From: JAEUMD01 sp050250815
GTDB taxonomy: Bacteria > Pseudomonadota > Alphaproteobacteria > Rhizobiales > Hyphomicrobiaceae
Direction of reading: 5' to 3'
DNA: 15,544 bases
NCBI GenBank assembly: GCA_050250815.1
Contig: JBFWNY010000054.1
Location: forward strand, 1 to 15,544
Each line of letters opens with the position of its first letter. Positions within the stretch are counted from its first letter, which is position 1. The translations under genes were made by a program, and so were the position numbers. Below, piece by piece: positions 6,870 to 14,574 of this stretch. The notes under the pieces were generated by a model. The model was not told the DNA's origin. It saw only the letters and a program-made list of their open reading frames with translations, and made no database searches.

Positions 6870-7322
6870 TCAGCCGGCGTCGTTCGGCGGCCAGTTCTTG
6901 GTGTCGGTTTTGTCCGCCCAGATCAGGAAGTTTGCGAGATCACGGATCTGCTCGTCGGTCAGATGGTAGCGCGGCATCTGGCGGCGGCCGTGAATGCGCG
7001 TGGGCTGCGCCTCAATCCACGACTTCAGCGTCTGGAAGGCGTCCTCCGGCTTGTCGACAACGCCCCAGCGGGTCATGACGTTGCCGACCTCGGGCGCGAA
7101 GTAGGCGCCTTCGCCGTGCAGGCTGTGGCAGTTGATACAAGTGTGGCGTTCCCACACGTGTTTGCCGCGCCGTACGGAGTCGGTGAGGGGTTGGGCCGCA
7201 GTCGACGTTGTCACGATATAGCGGTGGCTGTGTGCCGACAGGCCGACGAATATGAGGATGAAGAATATCGACCCGCCATAGAAGATGTTTCGGGCCATCG
7301 TTTTGGTCATGACTTCGCGCAT
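6870..7322 (-). CDS. norC: NorC, membrane-anchored cytochrome c subunit of NO reductase
   Basis: A 150-residue protein that brings electrons from periplasmic donors to NorB. The N-terminus has the family's Met-Thr-Lys...Ala-Arg-Asn-Ile-Phe-Tyr-Gly-Gly-Ser sequence leading into one membrane anchor (about residues 12-30). A periplasmic cytochrome c domain follows, with Cys62-x-x-Cys65-His66 and probable distal ligand Met116 in Gln-Met-Pro-Arg-Tyr. ATG 7322 has GGAG 10 bases upstream and gives the usual NorC length; a second in-frame ATG at 7310 would also work. The frame is open upstream to 7544, but that part overlaps nnrS and has no cytochrome features. It is the first gene of the nor operon, about 70 bases below an FNR/DNR-like box. 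Confidence 0.95.
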   Translation of the reverse strand: MREVMTKTMARNIFYGGSIFFILIFVGLSAHSHRYIVTTSTAAQPLTDSVRRGKHVWERHTCINCHSLHGEGAYFAPEVGNVMTRWGVVDKPEDAFQTLKSWIEAQPTRIHGRRQMPRYHLTDEQIRDLANFLIWADKTDTKNWPPNDAG

Positions 7323-7386
7323 GGCGGCGGCTCTCCTCGATCCTTCCCAGACCGCCTCCAGTTTCGCGAGCGATGCGCCGGCCGCT

Positions 7387-7400
7387 TTAACGAAAGGCAA
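7387..7400 (-). promoter_or_regulatory. Probable DNR/NnrR-type box for the nor operon
   Basis: On the minus strand the site reads TTGCCTTTCGTTAA. Each half differs at one position from the TTGAC half-site, so it is a degenerate match to TTGAC-N4-GTCAA. Its centre lies 71 bases upstream of the norC ATG, almost the same distance as the box-to-nirS spacing (about 70). It is in the 115-base gap between norC and the nnrS stop, the only intergenic space before norC. I see no strong -10 sequence, as is common at activator-dependent promoters. Confidence 0.55.
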
Positions 7401-7437
7401 GCCCTTCTGACGAAAGACGGCGATTGGGCCAGATCGA

Positions 7438-8661
7438 TTAATCCACCCGGTCGGCGCGGTCCGCGAGGAGAATGGGCGCGTAGACGATGACGAACAGGGC
7501 GAAAGCGAAGATCCACAAGGCGCCTGATGCGAAGACGACGGCATAGTAGTGAGCGGGTGCCAAGAGCAGGCCGAGCGAACGCATCAGTGCTGCAAGGGCG
7601 ACCATCAGATAAGAGACGGCTATTGGCCGGGCGACCACGAGCGGGCGGCCGGTGTGGCCCAAGGCGGCACGGCTCATGACGGCGAGGGTCATCACGCCAA
7701 CCGCGCCGATCGCTAGCAGATGCAATGCCGACGCCTCGCCGATAGGAGCACCCCACCAGTGTGCGGCGAGTAGCAGATAGCCGAGCCCGAGCATCAGGAA
7801 CCCCAGATGCAGGCTCCAGAGAATCGGCTGATCAAGCACGTCGTGGCTACGCCAACCGGCGAGGCGGATCAGGTTTGCAAGGCCGGCAATCGCAGACAGC
7901 AAGCCCAGAAGTATGTCGGGTGCGAAGGCGACGGCCGCGGGCAGGCTCAGAACAGACGCGAGCGAAGCCTTGTCAGCAAGATCATTGCTGACGGGAAGCC
8001 TGGCCTGGTTCCCGCCCCGCATCAGTGCATTGCGCGTAAAGCCTGGCGTCACGCGGCCGCCCAGCATAGTGATGAGGGCAGTCAGCGTCAGCAGTCCGAT
8101 GCGGATGCCGTGCGAAGCGCCCTCACTGATCAGGCCGGCCCAGCCCAGGTGCACGACCGCGTTTCCAGTGGTGAGGAGTGCCAACAAGGCGAGAAACACC
8201 ATGTTCTGACGCTTGGGACTCGCGATCAGGTTGCCAAGGATCTTGAGGGCAAGCACGGGGACGAACAGAAGGTCGAGGCTCATCACGAGCACGGCTGGCA
8301 ATTGCGAAGAGAAGAGCAGGGCGAGCCGCCCGACCAGCCAAAAGATCGCTGAAACGAGAATGAAGTTGGCTCGTGCCGGCTCCGAGCCCGTCCAATTCGG
8401 GACAGCGGTCAGAAAGAAGCCGGCGATCACCGCGGCGGCGTAGCCGTAGATCATTTCGTGTGCATGCCACTCGTGAGGCGGTACAGAGAACGGAACTGAC
8501 GTGAGTGCTGCCCCGGACGCATGCATGGCGAGCCAGCCGATCCAGATCGCCATGGCAAGAACCGCGAAAATTGGTCCGGCGAGGAAGAAGAAGCGAAAGC
8601 CTGCACTGAATAGAATGGGCGGCCGCATGCGCACGCGGCTCGACGCGGCTGGGCTCGTCAT
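7438..8661 (-). CDS. nnrS: NnrS, heme- and copper-containing membrane protein for NO tolerance
   Basis: A polytopic inner-membrane protein of 407 residues with about 12 hydrophobic segments, the usual NnrS size. The family signature is clear: the His-Glu-Trp-His-Ala-His-Glu-Met-Ile-Tyr-Gly segment near residues 63-73, then Phe-Phe-Leu-Thr-Ala-Val-Pro-Asn-Trp-Thr. Further on are Gly-Gly-Arg-Val-Thr-Pro-Gly-Phe-Thr and Met-Ser-Arg-Ala-Ala-Leu-Gly-His-Thr-Gly-Arg. NnrS proteins bind heme and copper; in other bacteria they are induced by NO and protect against nitrosative stress, by an unknown mechanism. The start is 9 bases after the nirX stop with a weak GAGA ribosome site, so it is probably the last gene of nirI-nirX-nnrS. 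The norC promoter region follows its stop codon. Confidence 0.93.
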   Translation of the reverse strand: MTSPAASSRVRMRPPILFSAGFRFFFLAGPIFAVLAMAIWIGWLAMHASGAALTSVPFSVPPHEWHAHEMIYGYAAAVIAGFFLTAVPNWTGSEPARANFILVSAIFWLVGRLALLFSSQLPAVLVMSLDLLFVPVLALKILGNLIASPKRQNMVFLALLALLTTGNAVVHLGWAGLISEGASHGIRIGLLTLTALITMLGGRVTPGFTRNALMRGGNQARLPVSNDLADKASLASVLSLPAAVAFAPDILLGLLSAIAGLANLIRLAGWRSHDVLDQPILWSLHLGFLMLGLGYLLLAAHWWGAPIGEASALHLLAIGAVGVMTLAVMSRAALGHTGRPLVVARPIAVSYLMVALAALMRSLGLLLAPAHYYAVVFASGALWIFAFALFVIVYAPILLADRADRVD

Positions 8662-8670
8662 GGTTCGTCT

Positions 8671-9624
8671 CTATGATCTCGCATTTGAAAGTCCCGCAAT
8701 CTTCAGGTTGCCGAACCGGCGGATGCGTCCGCAGGCATCGGCGCCGAGCACGGCAATGTTGTTGAACTTGGTGACATGGTCGGCGACCTGCGCATGGTGC
8801 ATGAGAGCGAATGCCGTCGAGAGCGCATCGGCCGTCTCGGCGGTTGGGGCGAAGACCGAGATGCTTTGCCAATGGCGCGGGCTGGTGCCGGTTCTTGGGT
8901 CGATGAGGTGGTGTCGGAAGGATCGCGCATCGAAGACAAGAGATTTGGGTTCGCTTGTCGCGATGGCCACCTCGGCGACCGACACCGCGGACCCTGCGGC
9001 GGGGATGCCGACGGCGCGTCGGGTGCGGCCCGGCAATCGCAATTCACCGGTATCGATCACGACATCGGTAAATCGAGCCGCCACGAGAAGCTCAGTGATA
9101 CGGTCGGCGATGCGGCCTTGCGCGATGCCATTGAGTGTAATCTCTGCCCCGCGCGGCAGCGTTATCGAATCGGACCCGAGAGCTACCGGGCAGCCGACTC
9201 TTGCAAGCATGTCAGGACTGGGAGTGCCGCCCGATGCCGCCAGCGTCCAAAGCGGCTGTATGGTCGGGTCGAAGAGGCCGCCGGTCTGGTCGCGCCAGAC
9301 GAGAGCCGCGCGAAGGCACTCGACGAGATCACGCGAAGGCGCGGCGAGCCGCCCATCGCGATTGAGCCTGCTGAGTTCGGAGTCGCTGCGATGCAGCGAG
9401 AAGATCGTCTCGAGCCGCTCGATTTCTGCGGTGGCGGCCGTCAAGGCTGCGCGGGCCTCCTCCGCGCTTGCGCCGTAGAGGGCGATCCGAGCCTCGCCTC
9501 CGAGGGCCGCTCCGCGCCACTGATGCGCTGGACGCGGGTCGCCGGTGGCGATCAGCGAACCGCCGCCGCCAGCCAACCCGGTTGCGAAGGCGGCTACCAG
9601 GAAGCGCCTGCGTGTAAGCTGCAT
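8671..9624 (-). CDS. nirX: NirX, ApbE-family FAD:protein FMN transferase
   Basis: A 317-residue ApbE-family protein, which moves FMN from FAD onto a threonine of target flavoproteins. The N-terminus (Thr-Arg-Arg-Arg-Phe-Leu followed by a hydrophobic stretch) is a twin-arginine export signal, placing the enzyme in the periplasm. ApbE features include the Ala-x-x-Glu-Ile-Glu-Arg-Leu-Glu-x-x-Phe-Ser region near residue 90. Also present are Asp-Thr-Gly-Glu-Leu-Arg and the C-terminal His-Leu-Ile-Asp-Pro-Arg-Thr-Gly with Ala-Asp-Ala-Leu-Ser-Thr-Ala. It begins 23 bases after the nirI stop with a good GGAG. NirI has a matching flavin-attachment motif, so NirI is the obvious substrate. The homolog NosX serves NosR. 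The name NirX (rather than NosX or ApbE) rests on its place beside nirI and nirS. Confidence 0.87.
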   Translation of the reverse strand: MQLTRRRFLVAAFATGLAGGGGSLIATGDPRPAHQWRGAALGGEARIALYGASAEEARAALTAATAEIERLETIFSLHRSDSELSRLNRDGRLAAPSRDLVECLRAALVWRDQTGGLFDPTIQPLWTLAASGGTPSPDMLARVGCPVALGSDSITLPRGAEITLNGIAQGRIADRITELLVAARFTDVVIDTGELRLPGRTRRAVGIPAAGSAVSVAEVAIATSEPKSLVFDARSFRHHLIDPRTGTSPRHWQSISVFAPTAETADALSTAFALMHHAQVADHVTKFNNIAVLGADACGRIRRFGNLKIAGLSNARS

Positions 9625-9647
9625 GGCTCGTTTTCTCCCCTACATCG

Positions 9648-11798
9648 CTATGGCTGCGCGGGCACAGTGTCGACACCTCGGCGTCCGGCGCGCCGCTTGA
9701 GCGTCACACACTGCGCTTCGTCGTTCATGATCACCTGGCACCTCAGGCAAAGAATGCACTCGTTGGGGTTGATGCGGCCCAGGGTGTCGATGGCGCCAAC
9801 CGTGCATTGCGTTTCGCAGAACCTGCATTCGCGTCCGCATTGCGGGCGGCGGTGAAGCCAGTCGAACAGCTTGAGCTTGGCGGGAATGGCGAGTGCGGCG
9901 CCCAGAGGGCACAAATAGCGGCAGTAGAAGCGTTCGATGAAAAGGCCGGCCGCGAGCAGTGCCAAGGCAAAAGCGACAAATGGCCAGGACCGCCAGAATC
10001 GCATTGAGATCGCGGTCTTGAAGGGCTCGGCCTCGGCCAGGATCAGCGCCTGGTCCATCGAATAGAAGGAGAGTGCGAGAATAGCTACGAAGAGCGTGTA
10101 CTTGAGCGCCCAAAGCCGCTCTTGAATCCAGAAGGGGACTTCGATTTGCGTGATCCCTAGGCGTCTTGCGCCAGCGTTGAGGAGTTCCTGAAGGGCTCCG
10201 AAGGGGCATAGCCAGCCGCAATAGACGCCACGACCCCAGAACAGCAGCCCCAGTCCGACAAACGCCCAGAGAATGAAAATCACGGGTTCGATCAGGAAAG
10301 TTTCCCAGCGGAACCCATTCATTATCGAGTGCACGAAGGCCACGACCTGGACGACCGATAGCTGGCCCTTGGCGATCCAGCCGAGCAGTACGAGGCTGAC
10401 AGACAGAAACGCCAGCCGTCCCCACCGCCAGAGCTTTGGCCGTGCCACGAAGTACTCCTGCACGAAGAAGGCTCCGGTGACCCAGGCAACCATCATGCAG
10501 ACGAACGCGATGGCCAGCGGCTTTCTGTGCCATGCAGCAACCCACAGCGGCTGCTCTGCTGTTAGTTCAGCCCCATTGGAGGCTGGCAGCATGTACTCAC
10601 GCGGCAGAGCGTAGTTCACTGGGAGGCGGATTGCCGCGAGCGAGCCATCGTCTCGTTCCCGTTCGGCCGTGATCTCGACGCGGAATGGCTTGCCCGCTCG
10701 CAGACCGCTCTCGGACCGCACGCGAAATACGCTGATCTCCCGGAACGTCGGTGCATCCTTGGGCGCCAGCTTGTCGATGCGCAGGAAATCAGCAGCACCG
10801 ACCTTGATGGTCTTGTCGTCCTGGATGACTTCAATCCGCTCGAAGACACCTGTCTCCTTGTAGCTGGTGCCGCGATGCGAGTTGATGCCGTTACTGGCGA
10901 TCAGCAGAGCGGAGTCACCGGCGGCCAATGAACCGACGGCACGCGTGTAGCTCTGCTGCCCGAGTAGGCTGCGCCCGATGGTCGGCGGATCGATCACGGC
11001 GACGTAGACGTCGAGGAACGGTGCAACTCCTTCTGAAAGCGGATTCCGGATTGCCCCGAACCTTCGCGATGCCTCAGATATGCTCATTTGGGCATGCGTG
11101 AGGGATGCGTCCCGGACGAGCTCCGACCAGATCTTCTGCGTGAACGAGATGCGGTCGATATCGGAATCCCGCGTCGCGATCAGCCCACGGCCGATGGCAA
11201 TGGTGCGCGCGGTTCGCAGAATGCCGTCCCGAATGACGCCCGTGGAGACGGTTGCTCCCGCTATGATCGGGGGAAGAGCGGCGTTGTCCTTGAACGCTTC
11301 GATCCGGACCGATTTCAGATCGTAGCCCGCGAAGCCCTGAACATAGCGTGTGATGTCCTGAGTTGATATTCCGAGCGTCAGGATCGGCTCGTTGTGCTGT
11401 ACGAGCGAGGCTCCGGCGATACGGGCCTCCCGCGTGATCGCCACGAGAATGTCGATGGGTCGTCCCGAGTAGCCCACCGAGCCCGCGATCTCCCACGTCG
11501 ATGCGATATAGCCGGCGACGACATCGGCTTCCGAGACGATCCAGGCCTGCGGTGCAGCGTCGGAACGCTCGATCCGGATGCGTTCTTTTGAAATTCCGAA
11601 TGCATCGGCGGCCATTTCGAGCGTCGGTGCTGATCGAGTGATCGCGTCACTCGCGACGAAGCCGCCGGCACTACACGCGCTCGGCCAAGCAGCAGCGCAA
11701 GAAACAAGCACGAAGTACGCGAAGGCCAGAACCTCGCCGCGCATGCCGCTGCGTCTGCTGCAACGCGAACGGGAGAAGTCGCCTGCCGCTGCAGTCAT
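9648..11798 (-). CDS. nirI: NirI, NosR-family membrane flavoprotein and polyferredoxin
   Basis: A 716-residue protein of the NosR/NirI family. Domains in order: a signal-like hydrophobic N-terminus (about residues 20-44); a periplasmic FMN-binding domain with Gly-Ala-Thr-Val-Ser-Thr-Gly (181-187) for covalent flavin; several membrane helices carrying two Cys-x-x-x-Cys-Pro motifs; and a cytoplasmic end with two iron-sulfur motifs (Cys654/658/661/665 and Cys681/684/687/697). NosR donates electrons for nitrous oxide reduction. NirI is its paralogue beside nirS in Paracoccus and is needed for nirS expression or activity. Divergence from nirS and the adjacent nirX favour NirI over NosR; no nosZ is visible. 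ATG 11798 has GAGG 5 bases upstream; a later ATG at 11744 is possible. A TTG at 11867 lies inside the operator and is rejected. Confidence 0.88.
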   Translation of the reverse strand: MTAAAGDFSRSRCSRRSGMRGEVLAFAYFVLVSCAAAWPSACSAGGFVASDAITRSAPTLEMAADAFGISKERIRIERSDAAPQAWIVSEADVVAGYIASTWEIAGSVGYSGRPIDILVAITREARIAGASLVQHNEPILTLGISTQDITRYVQGFAGYDLKSVRIEAFKDNAALPPIIAGATVSTGVIRDGILRTARTIAIGRGLIATRDSDIDRISFTQKIWSELVRDASLTHAQMSISEASRRFGAIRNPLSEGVAPFLDVYVAVIDPPTIGRSLLGQQSYTRAVGSLAAGDSALLIASNGINSHRGTSYKETGVFERIEVIQDDKTIKVGAADFLRIDKLAPKDAPTFREISVFRVRSESGLRAGKPFRVEITAERERDDGSLAAIRLPVNYALPREYMLPASNGAELTAEQPLWVAAWHRKPLAIAFVCMMVAWVTGAFFVQEYFVARPKLWRWGRLAFLSVSLVLLGWIAKGQLSVVQVVAFVHSIMNGFRWETFLIEPVIFILWAFVGLGLLFWGRGVYCGWLCPFGALQELLNAGARRLGITQIEVPFWIQERLWALKYTLFVAILALSFYSMDQALILAEAEPFKTAISMRFWRSWPFVAFALALLAAGLFIERFYCRYLCPLGAALAIPAKLKLFDWLHRRPQCGRECRFCETQCTVGAIDTLGRINPNECILCLRCQVIMNDEAQCVTLKRRAGRRGVDTVPAQP

Positions 11799-11853
11799 CG
11801 GTGCCTCGGATTGATGACGCCGATCAGAATTGTCCGCGGACGCAAGTGCAGCC

Positions 11854-11867
11854 TTCACAAAAGTCAA
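11854..11867 (+). promoter_or_regulatory. FNR/DNR-type box in the divergent nirI-nirS promoter region
   Basis: TTCACAAAAGTCAA matches TTGAC-N4-GTCAA with one mismatch. Its centre is about 70 bases upstream of the nirS ATG and about 62 bases upstream of the nirI ATG on the other strand. If it acts near -41.5, nirS transcripts would start near 11902 and nirI transcripts near 11820. A GACAAT sequence on the minus strand (11834-11829) is a fair -10 candidate for nirI. It is the only such box I find in the 131-base gap, so one site may serve both operons. Confidence 0.72.
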
Positions 11868-11929
11868 AGTGCATGACCGGGGTTGGCTGCAAGGTTCTTG
11901 CTGCCCACCAGCACGGAGGTCGCAACGTC

Positions 11930-13696
11930 ATGAAATGGGATGGTCCCAGGTTGCCCCGCACGGCGCGGCTACTCGCCGGCATCGCTCTGCCGACGCTGCT
12001 CATTAGCCAAACGGCGCTCGCGCAAGACAAGCCTAAGCCCAAGGAGCACGGCAATACGCCTGCTGCGGCCTACGAGCCAAGCATGACCACGCTCGGGCAG
12101 ATGAAGCTCGAGATCCCGGGGCGCAAGCCGGATGATCCAGTGATCACGGCAGAGGAATTCGCCACAGCCAAGCAGATCTATTTCGAGCGCTGCGCCGGCT
12201 GCCACGGCGTGTTGCGCAAAGGTGCTACCGGCAAGGCGCTCACCACCGACAAGACGCGCAAGAACGGATACCAGTACCTGAAGGACTTTATCACCTACGG
12301 CTCGCCGGCCGGCATGCCGAACTGGGGAACGTCGGGTGAGCTGACGGAAGCCCAAGTCGATCTGATGGCTCGCTATATCCTCATCGATCCGCCGCAACCG
12401 CCAGAGTTCGGCATGGAGGAGATGAGAAAGACATGGAAGGTGCTCGTTCCTGTCGACAAGCGGCCGACGAAGCCGGAAAACGATCTTAAACGCGACAACC
12501 TATTCTCCGTTACGCTACGCGATTCCGGTCAGGTGGCGATCATCGACGGCGACAGCAAGAAGATCGTCAAGATCCTCGACACCGGCTACGCCGTGCACAT
12601 CTCTCGCATCTCGGCATCGGGCCGCTACCTGTTCGTCATCGGTCGCGACGCCAAGGTCAACATGATCGACCTCTGGATGAAGGAGCCCGCGACGGTCGCC
12701 GAGATCAAGGTTGGTTCGGAGGCCCGTTCGATCGAGACGTCGAAGTTCAAGGGCTTCGAGGACAAGTATGCAATCGCCGGATCATACTGGCCGCCGCAGT
12801 ATGTGATCATGGACGGCGATACGCTGGAGCCGCTCAAGATCAAATCGACCCGCGGCATGATCTACGACGAGCAGAACTATCATCCCGAGCCGCGCGTCGC
12901 CTCGATCGTGGCCTCGCACTACCGGCCCGAGTTCATCGTCAACGTCAAGGAGACGGGCAAGATCCTGCTTGTCGACTATTCCGACATCAAGAACCTGAAG
13001 ACCGTCGAGATCGAGGCGGAGCGGTTCCTGCACGATGGCGGATTCGATTCAACGAAGCGCTATTTCCTCGTGGCCGCCAACGCACGAGGCAAAGTCGCGG
13101 TAATCGATACGAAGGAAGGCAAGCTTACCGCGTTGATCGAGACGGGCGGACAGACGCCTCATCCCGGCCGGGGCGCCAATATCAATCACCCGGTGCATGG
13201 ACCGGTGTGGGCAACCTCGCACCTTGGCGATGAGACGGTCGCGCTGATCGGCACCGATCCCGACAAGCACCCCGACAAGGCGTGGAAGGTCGTGCAGACG
13301 CTGAAGGCGCTCGGCGGTGGTTCGCTGTTCGTCAAGTCGCATCCCAAGTCGGGTCACCTCTATGTCGATGCGCCGTTGAATCCCGAAGCCGAGATCTCCT
13401 CGTCGGTTGCGGTCTTCAAGGTGAGCGACCTTGGCCAGGCGAAGCCGAAATACACGACCTTGCCGATTGGCCAGTGGGCGGAAATTCCCGAAGGCCAGCC
13501 GCGCGTCGTGCAGGGCGAGTACAACGAGGCCGGTGACGAAGTCTGGTTCTCGGTCTGGAACGCCAAGGACAAGGTCTCAGCGATCGTCATCGTCGACGAC
13601 AAGACGCTGAAGCTAAAAAGCGTGATCAAGGATCCAAAGCTGATCACGCCGACGGGCAAATTCAACGTCTTCAATACACGCAACGACGTCTACTGA
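11930..13696 (+). CDS. nirS: NirS, cytochrome cd1 nitrite reductase
   Basis: A periplasmic enzyme of 588 residues as precursor that reduces nitrite to NO. A Sec signal peptide ends at about residue 31 (Ala-Leu-Ala then Gln-Asp). The heme c domain has Cys88-x-x-Cys91-His92 and Met129. The eight-bladed propeller holding heme d1 has the proximal ligand His223 and active-site His368 and His411. All of these, plus His40 and Tyr48, lie exactly 23 residues above the Paracoccus pantotrophus mature positions as I recall them (His17, Tyr25, His69, Met106, His200, His345, His388). ATG 11930 has GGAGGT 9 bases upstream. The frame extends upstream to 11801, but the earlier starts precede or overlap the operator region or lack a ribosome site. 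First gene of nirSECF. Confidence 0.98.
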   Translation: MKWDGPRLPRTARLLAGIALPTLLISQTALAQDKPKPKEHGNTPAAAYEPSMTTLGQMKLEIPGRKPDDPVITAEEFATAKQIYFERCAGCHGVLRKGATGKALTTDKTRKNGYQYLKDFITYGSPAGMPNWGTSGELTEAQVDLMARYILIDPPQPPEFGMEEMRKTWKVLVPVDKRPTKPENDLKRDNLFSVTLRDSGQVAIIDGDSKKIVKILDTGYAVHISRISASGRYLFVIGRDAKVNMIDLWMKEPATVAEIKVGSEARSIETSKFKGFEDKYAIAGSYWPPQYVIMDGDTLEPLKIKSTRGMIYDEQNYHPEPRVASIVASHYRPEFIVNVKETGKILLVDYSDIKNLKTVEIEAERFLHDGGFDSTKRYFLVAANARGKVAVIDTKEGKLTALIETGGQTPHPGRGANINHPVHGPVWATSHLGDETVALIGTDPDKHPDKAWKVVQTLKALGGGSLFVKSHPKSGHLYVDAPLNPEAEISSSVAVFKVSDLGQAKPKYTTLPIGQWAEIPEGQPRVVQGEYNEAGDEVWFSVWNAKDKVSAIVIVDDKTLKLKSVIKDPKLITPTGKFNVFNTRNDVY

Positions 13697-13704
13697 CGTG
13701 CAGC

Positions 13705-13734
13705 TGGACCGGGGCGGCAGCCCGCCCCGGTCCA
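13705..13734 (+). promoter_or_regulatory. Perfect 13-bp hairpin between nirS and nirE
   Basis: Positions 13705-13717 (TGGACCGGGGCGG) pair fully with 13722-13734 around the 4-base loop CAGC. It starts 8 bases after the nirS stop codon. No T-run follows, and nirE starts 36 bases beyond the stem, so read-through is expected. It probably acts as a 3' stabiliser or processing stop for nirS mRNA, or as a partial terminator, giving more NirS than heme-d1 synthesis enzymes. The pairing is seen directly; the role is inferred. Confidence 0.72.
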
Positions 13735-13770
13735 CCAGTCGATCGCATCACTTCAAGCCGGAGTGACGTC

Positions 13771-14574
13771 ATGAAGATGCCAGGTCGTGTCTGGCTGGTC
13801 GGAGCGGGACCAGGCGATCCCGAACTGCTGACCCTCAAGGCCGCACGGCTCATCGGCTCGGCCGAGGTGATTGTTCATGACCGCCTCGTGTCGCGCCAAG
13901 TCCTGGCGCTTGCCAATGCCGAAGCGAGGTTGGTTCCGGTCGGAAAGCAGCCAGGCTGGCACCCCGTCCCTCAGTCAGAGATCAACAGCATCCTCGTCAG
14001 GGAGGCAAGCGCAGGGCGTCTCGTCGTGCGTCTCAAGGGCGGCGATCCGTTCATATTTGGCCGCGGCTCGGAGGAAATGATCGCCGTGCGCGCCGCCGGC
14101 ATTCGATGCGATGTTGTGCCGGGTATCTCGGCAGCCCAGGGTGCAGCATCCTCGTTGGCCCTGCCGCTCACTCATCGCGGCTTGGCCTCAAGCGTGCGCT
14201 TTATCACGGGGCATGCGAGGCGGGACCAGGCACTGGTGCTCGATTGGGCCGGCCTTGCCGACCCGGAGACGACACTTGTCGTTTACATGGGCGCTGCAAC
14301 GATATCGTCGATCGCCGACCGCCTCATCGCGAATGGATTGCCCGGAGAGATGCCGGTGCTCGCAATCAGCGACGCCACATTGCCACGCGAACAGCGGCTG
14401 ATCTCGCGTCTGTCGAGCGTCGGACAGGATGTGGTTTCCGCTTGTTTCGAGGGGCCAGTCTTGTTCGTCATCGGGAGAGTTGTCGCGCTGGTGGCAGAGG
14501 GCGGCGCCTATCCGCTGTTGGAGGCTGTGCGGGATGCAGCGCCCGCTTGGCTCCCGGAGCTTGCTGATGCGTGA
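13771..14574 (+). CDS. nirE: NirE, S-adenosylmethionine-dependent uroporphyrinogen III methyltransferase
   Basis: A 267-residue cytoplasmic methyltransferase that methylates uroporphyrinogen III at C2 and C7 to give precorrin-2, the entry into heme d1 synthesis. Family motifs in order: Gly-Ala-Gly-Pro-Gly-Asp-Pro-Glu-Leu-Leu-Thr (11-21), Asp-Arg-Leu-Val (37-40), Val-Arg-Leu-Lys-Gly-Gly-Asp-Pro-Phe-Ile-Phe-Gly-Arg-Gly (86-99), and Val-Pro-Gly-Ile-Ser (116-120). Length matches single-domain NirE/CobA proteins; there is no CysG-type dehydrogenase or uroporphyrinogen synthase fusion. ATG 13771 has GGAG 7 bases upstream; the Met two codons on is a close alternative. Sequence alone does not separate NirE from CobA or SUMT; the position directly after nirS decides the call. 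Its end overlaps nirC by 8 bases. Confidence 0.93.
   Translation: MKMPGRVWLVGAGPGDPELLTLKAARLIGSAEVIVHDRLVSRQVLALANAEARLVPVGKQPGWHPVPQSEINSILVREASAGRLVVRLKGGDPFIFGRGSEEMIAVRAAGIRCDVVPGISAAQGAASSLALPLTHRGLASSVRFITGHARRDQALVLDWAGLADPETTLVVYMGAATISSIADRLIANGLPGEMPVLAISDATLPREQRLISRLSSVGQDVVSACFEGPVLFVIGRVVALVAEGGAYPLLEAVRDAAPAWLPELADA

Noticed and set aside
7323..7544. N-terminal extension of NorC
   Set aside because: It overlaps nnrS and the promoter box, is Ser/Pro-rich, and would bury the membrane anchor behind 74 residues.
8776..9855. Plus-strand open frame of 359 codons
   Set aside because: It is antisense to nirX and the end of nirI, both of which have clear family motifs and ribosome sites.
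9648..11798. Naming the NosR-family gene nosR
   Set aside because: No nosZ or other nos gene is visible, and the gene is divergent from nirS with an ApbE partner, which is the nirI-nirX arrangement. A nosR function cannot be fully excluded from sequence alone.
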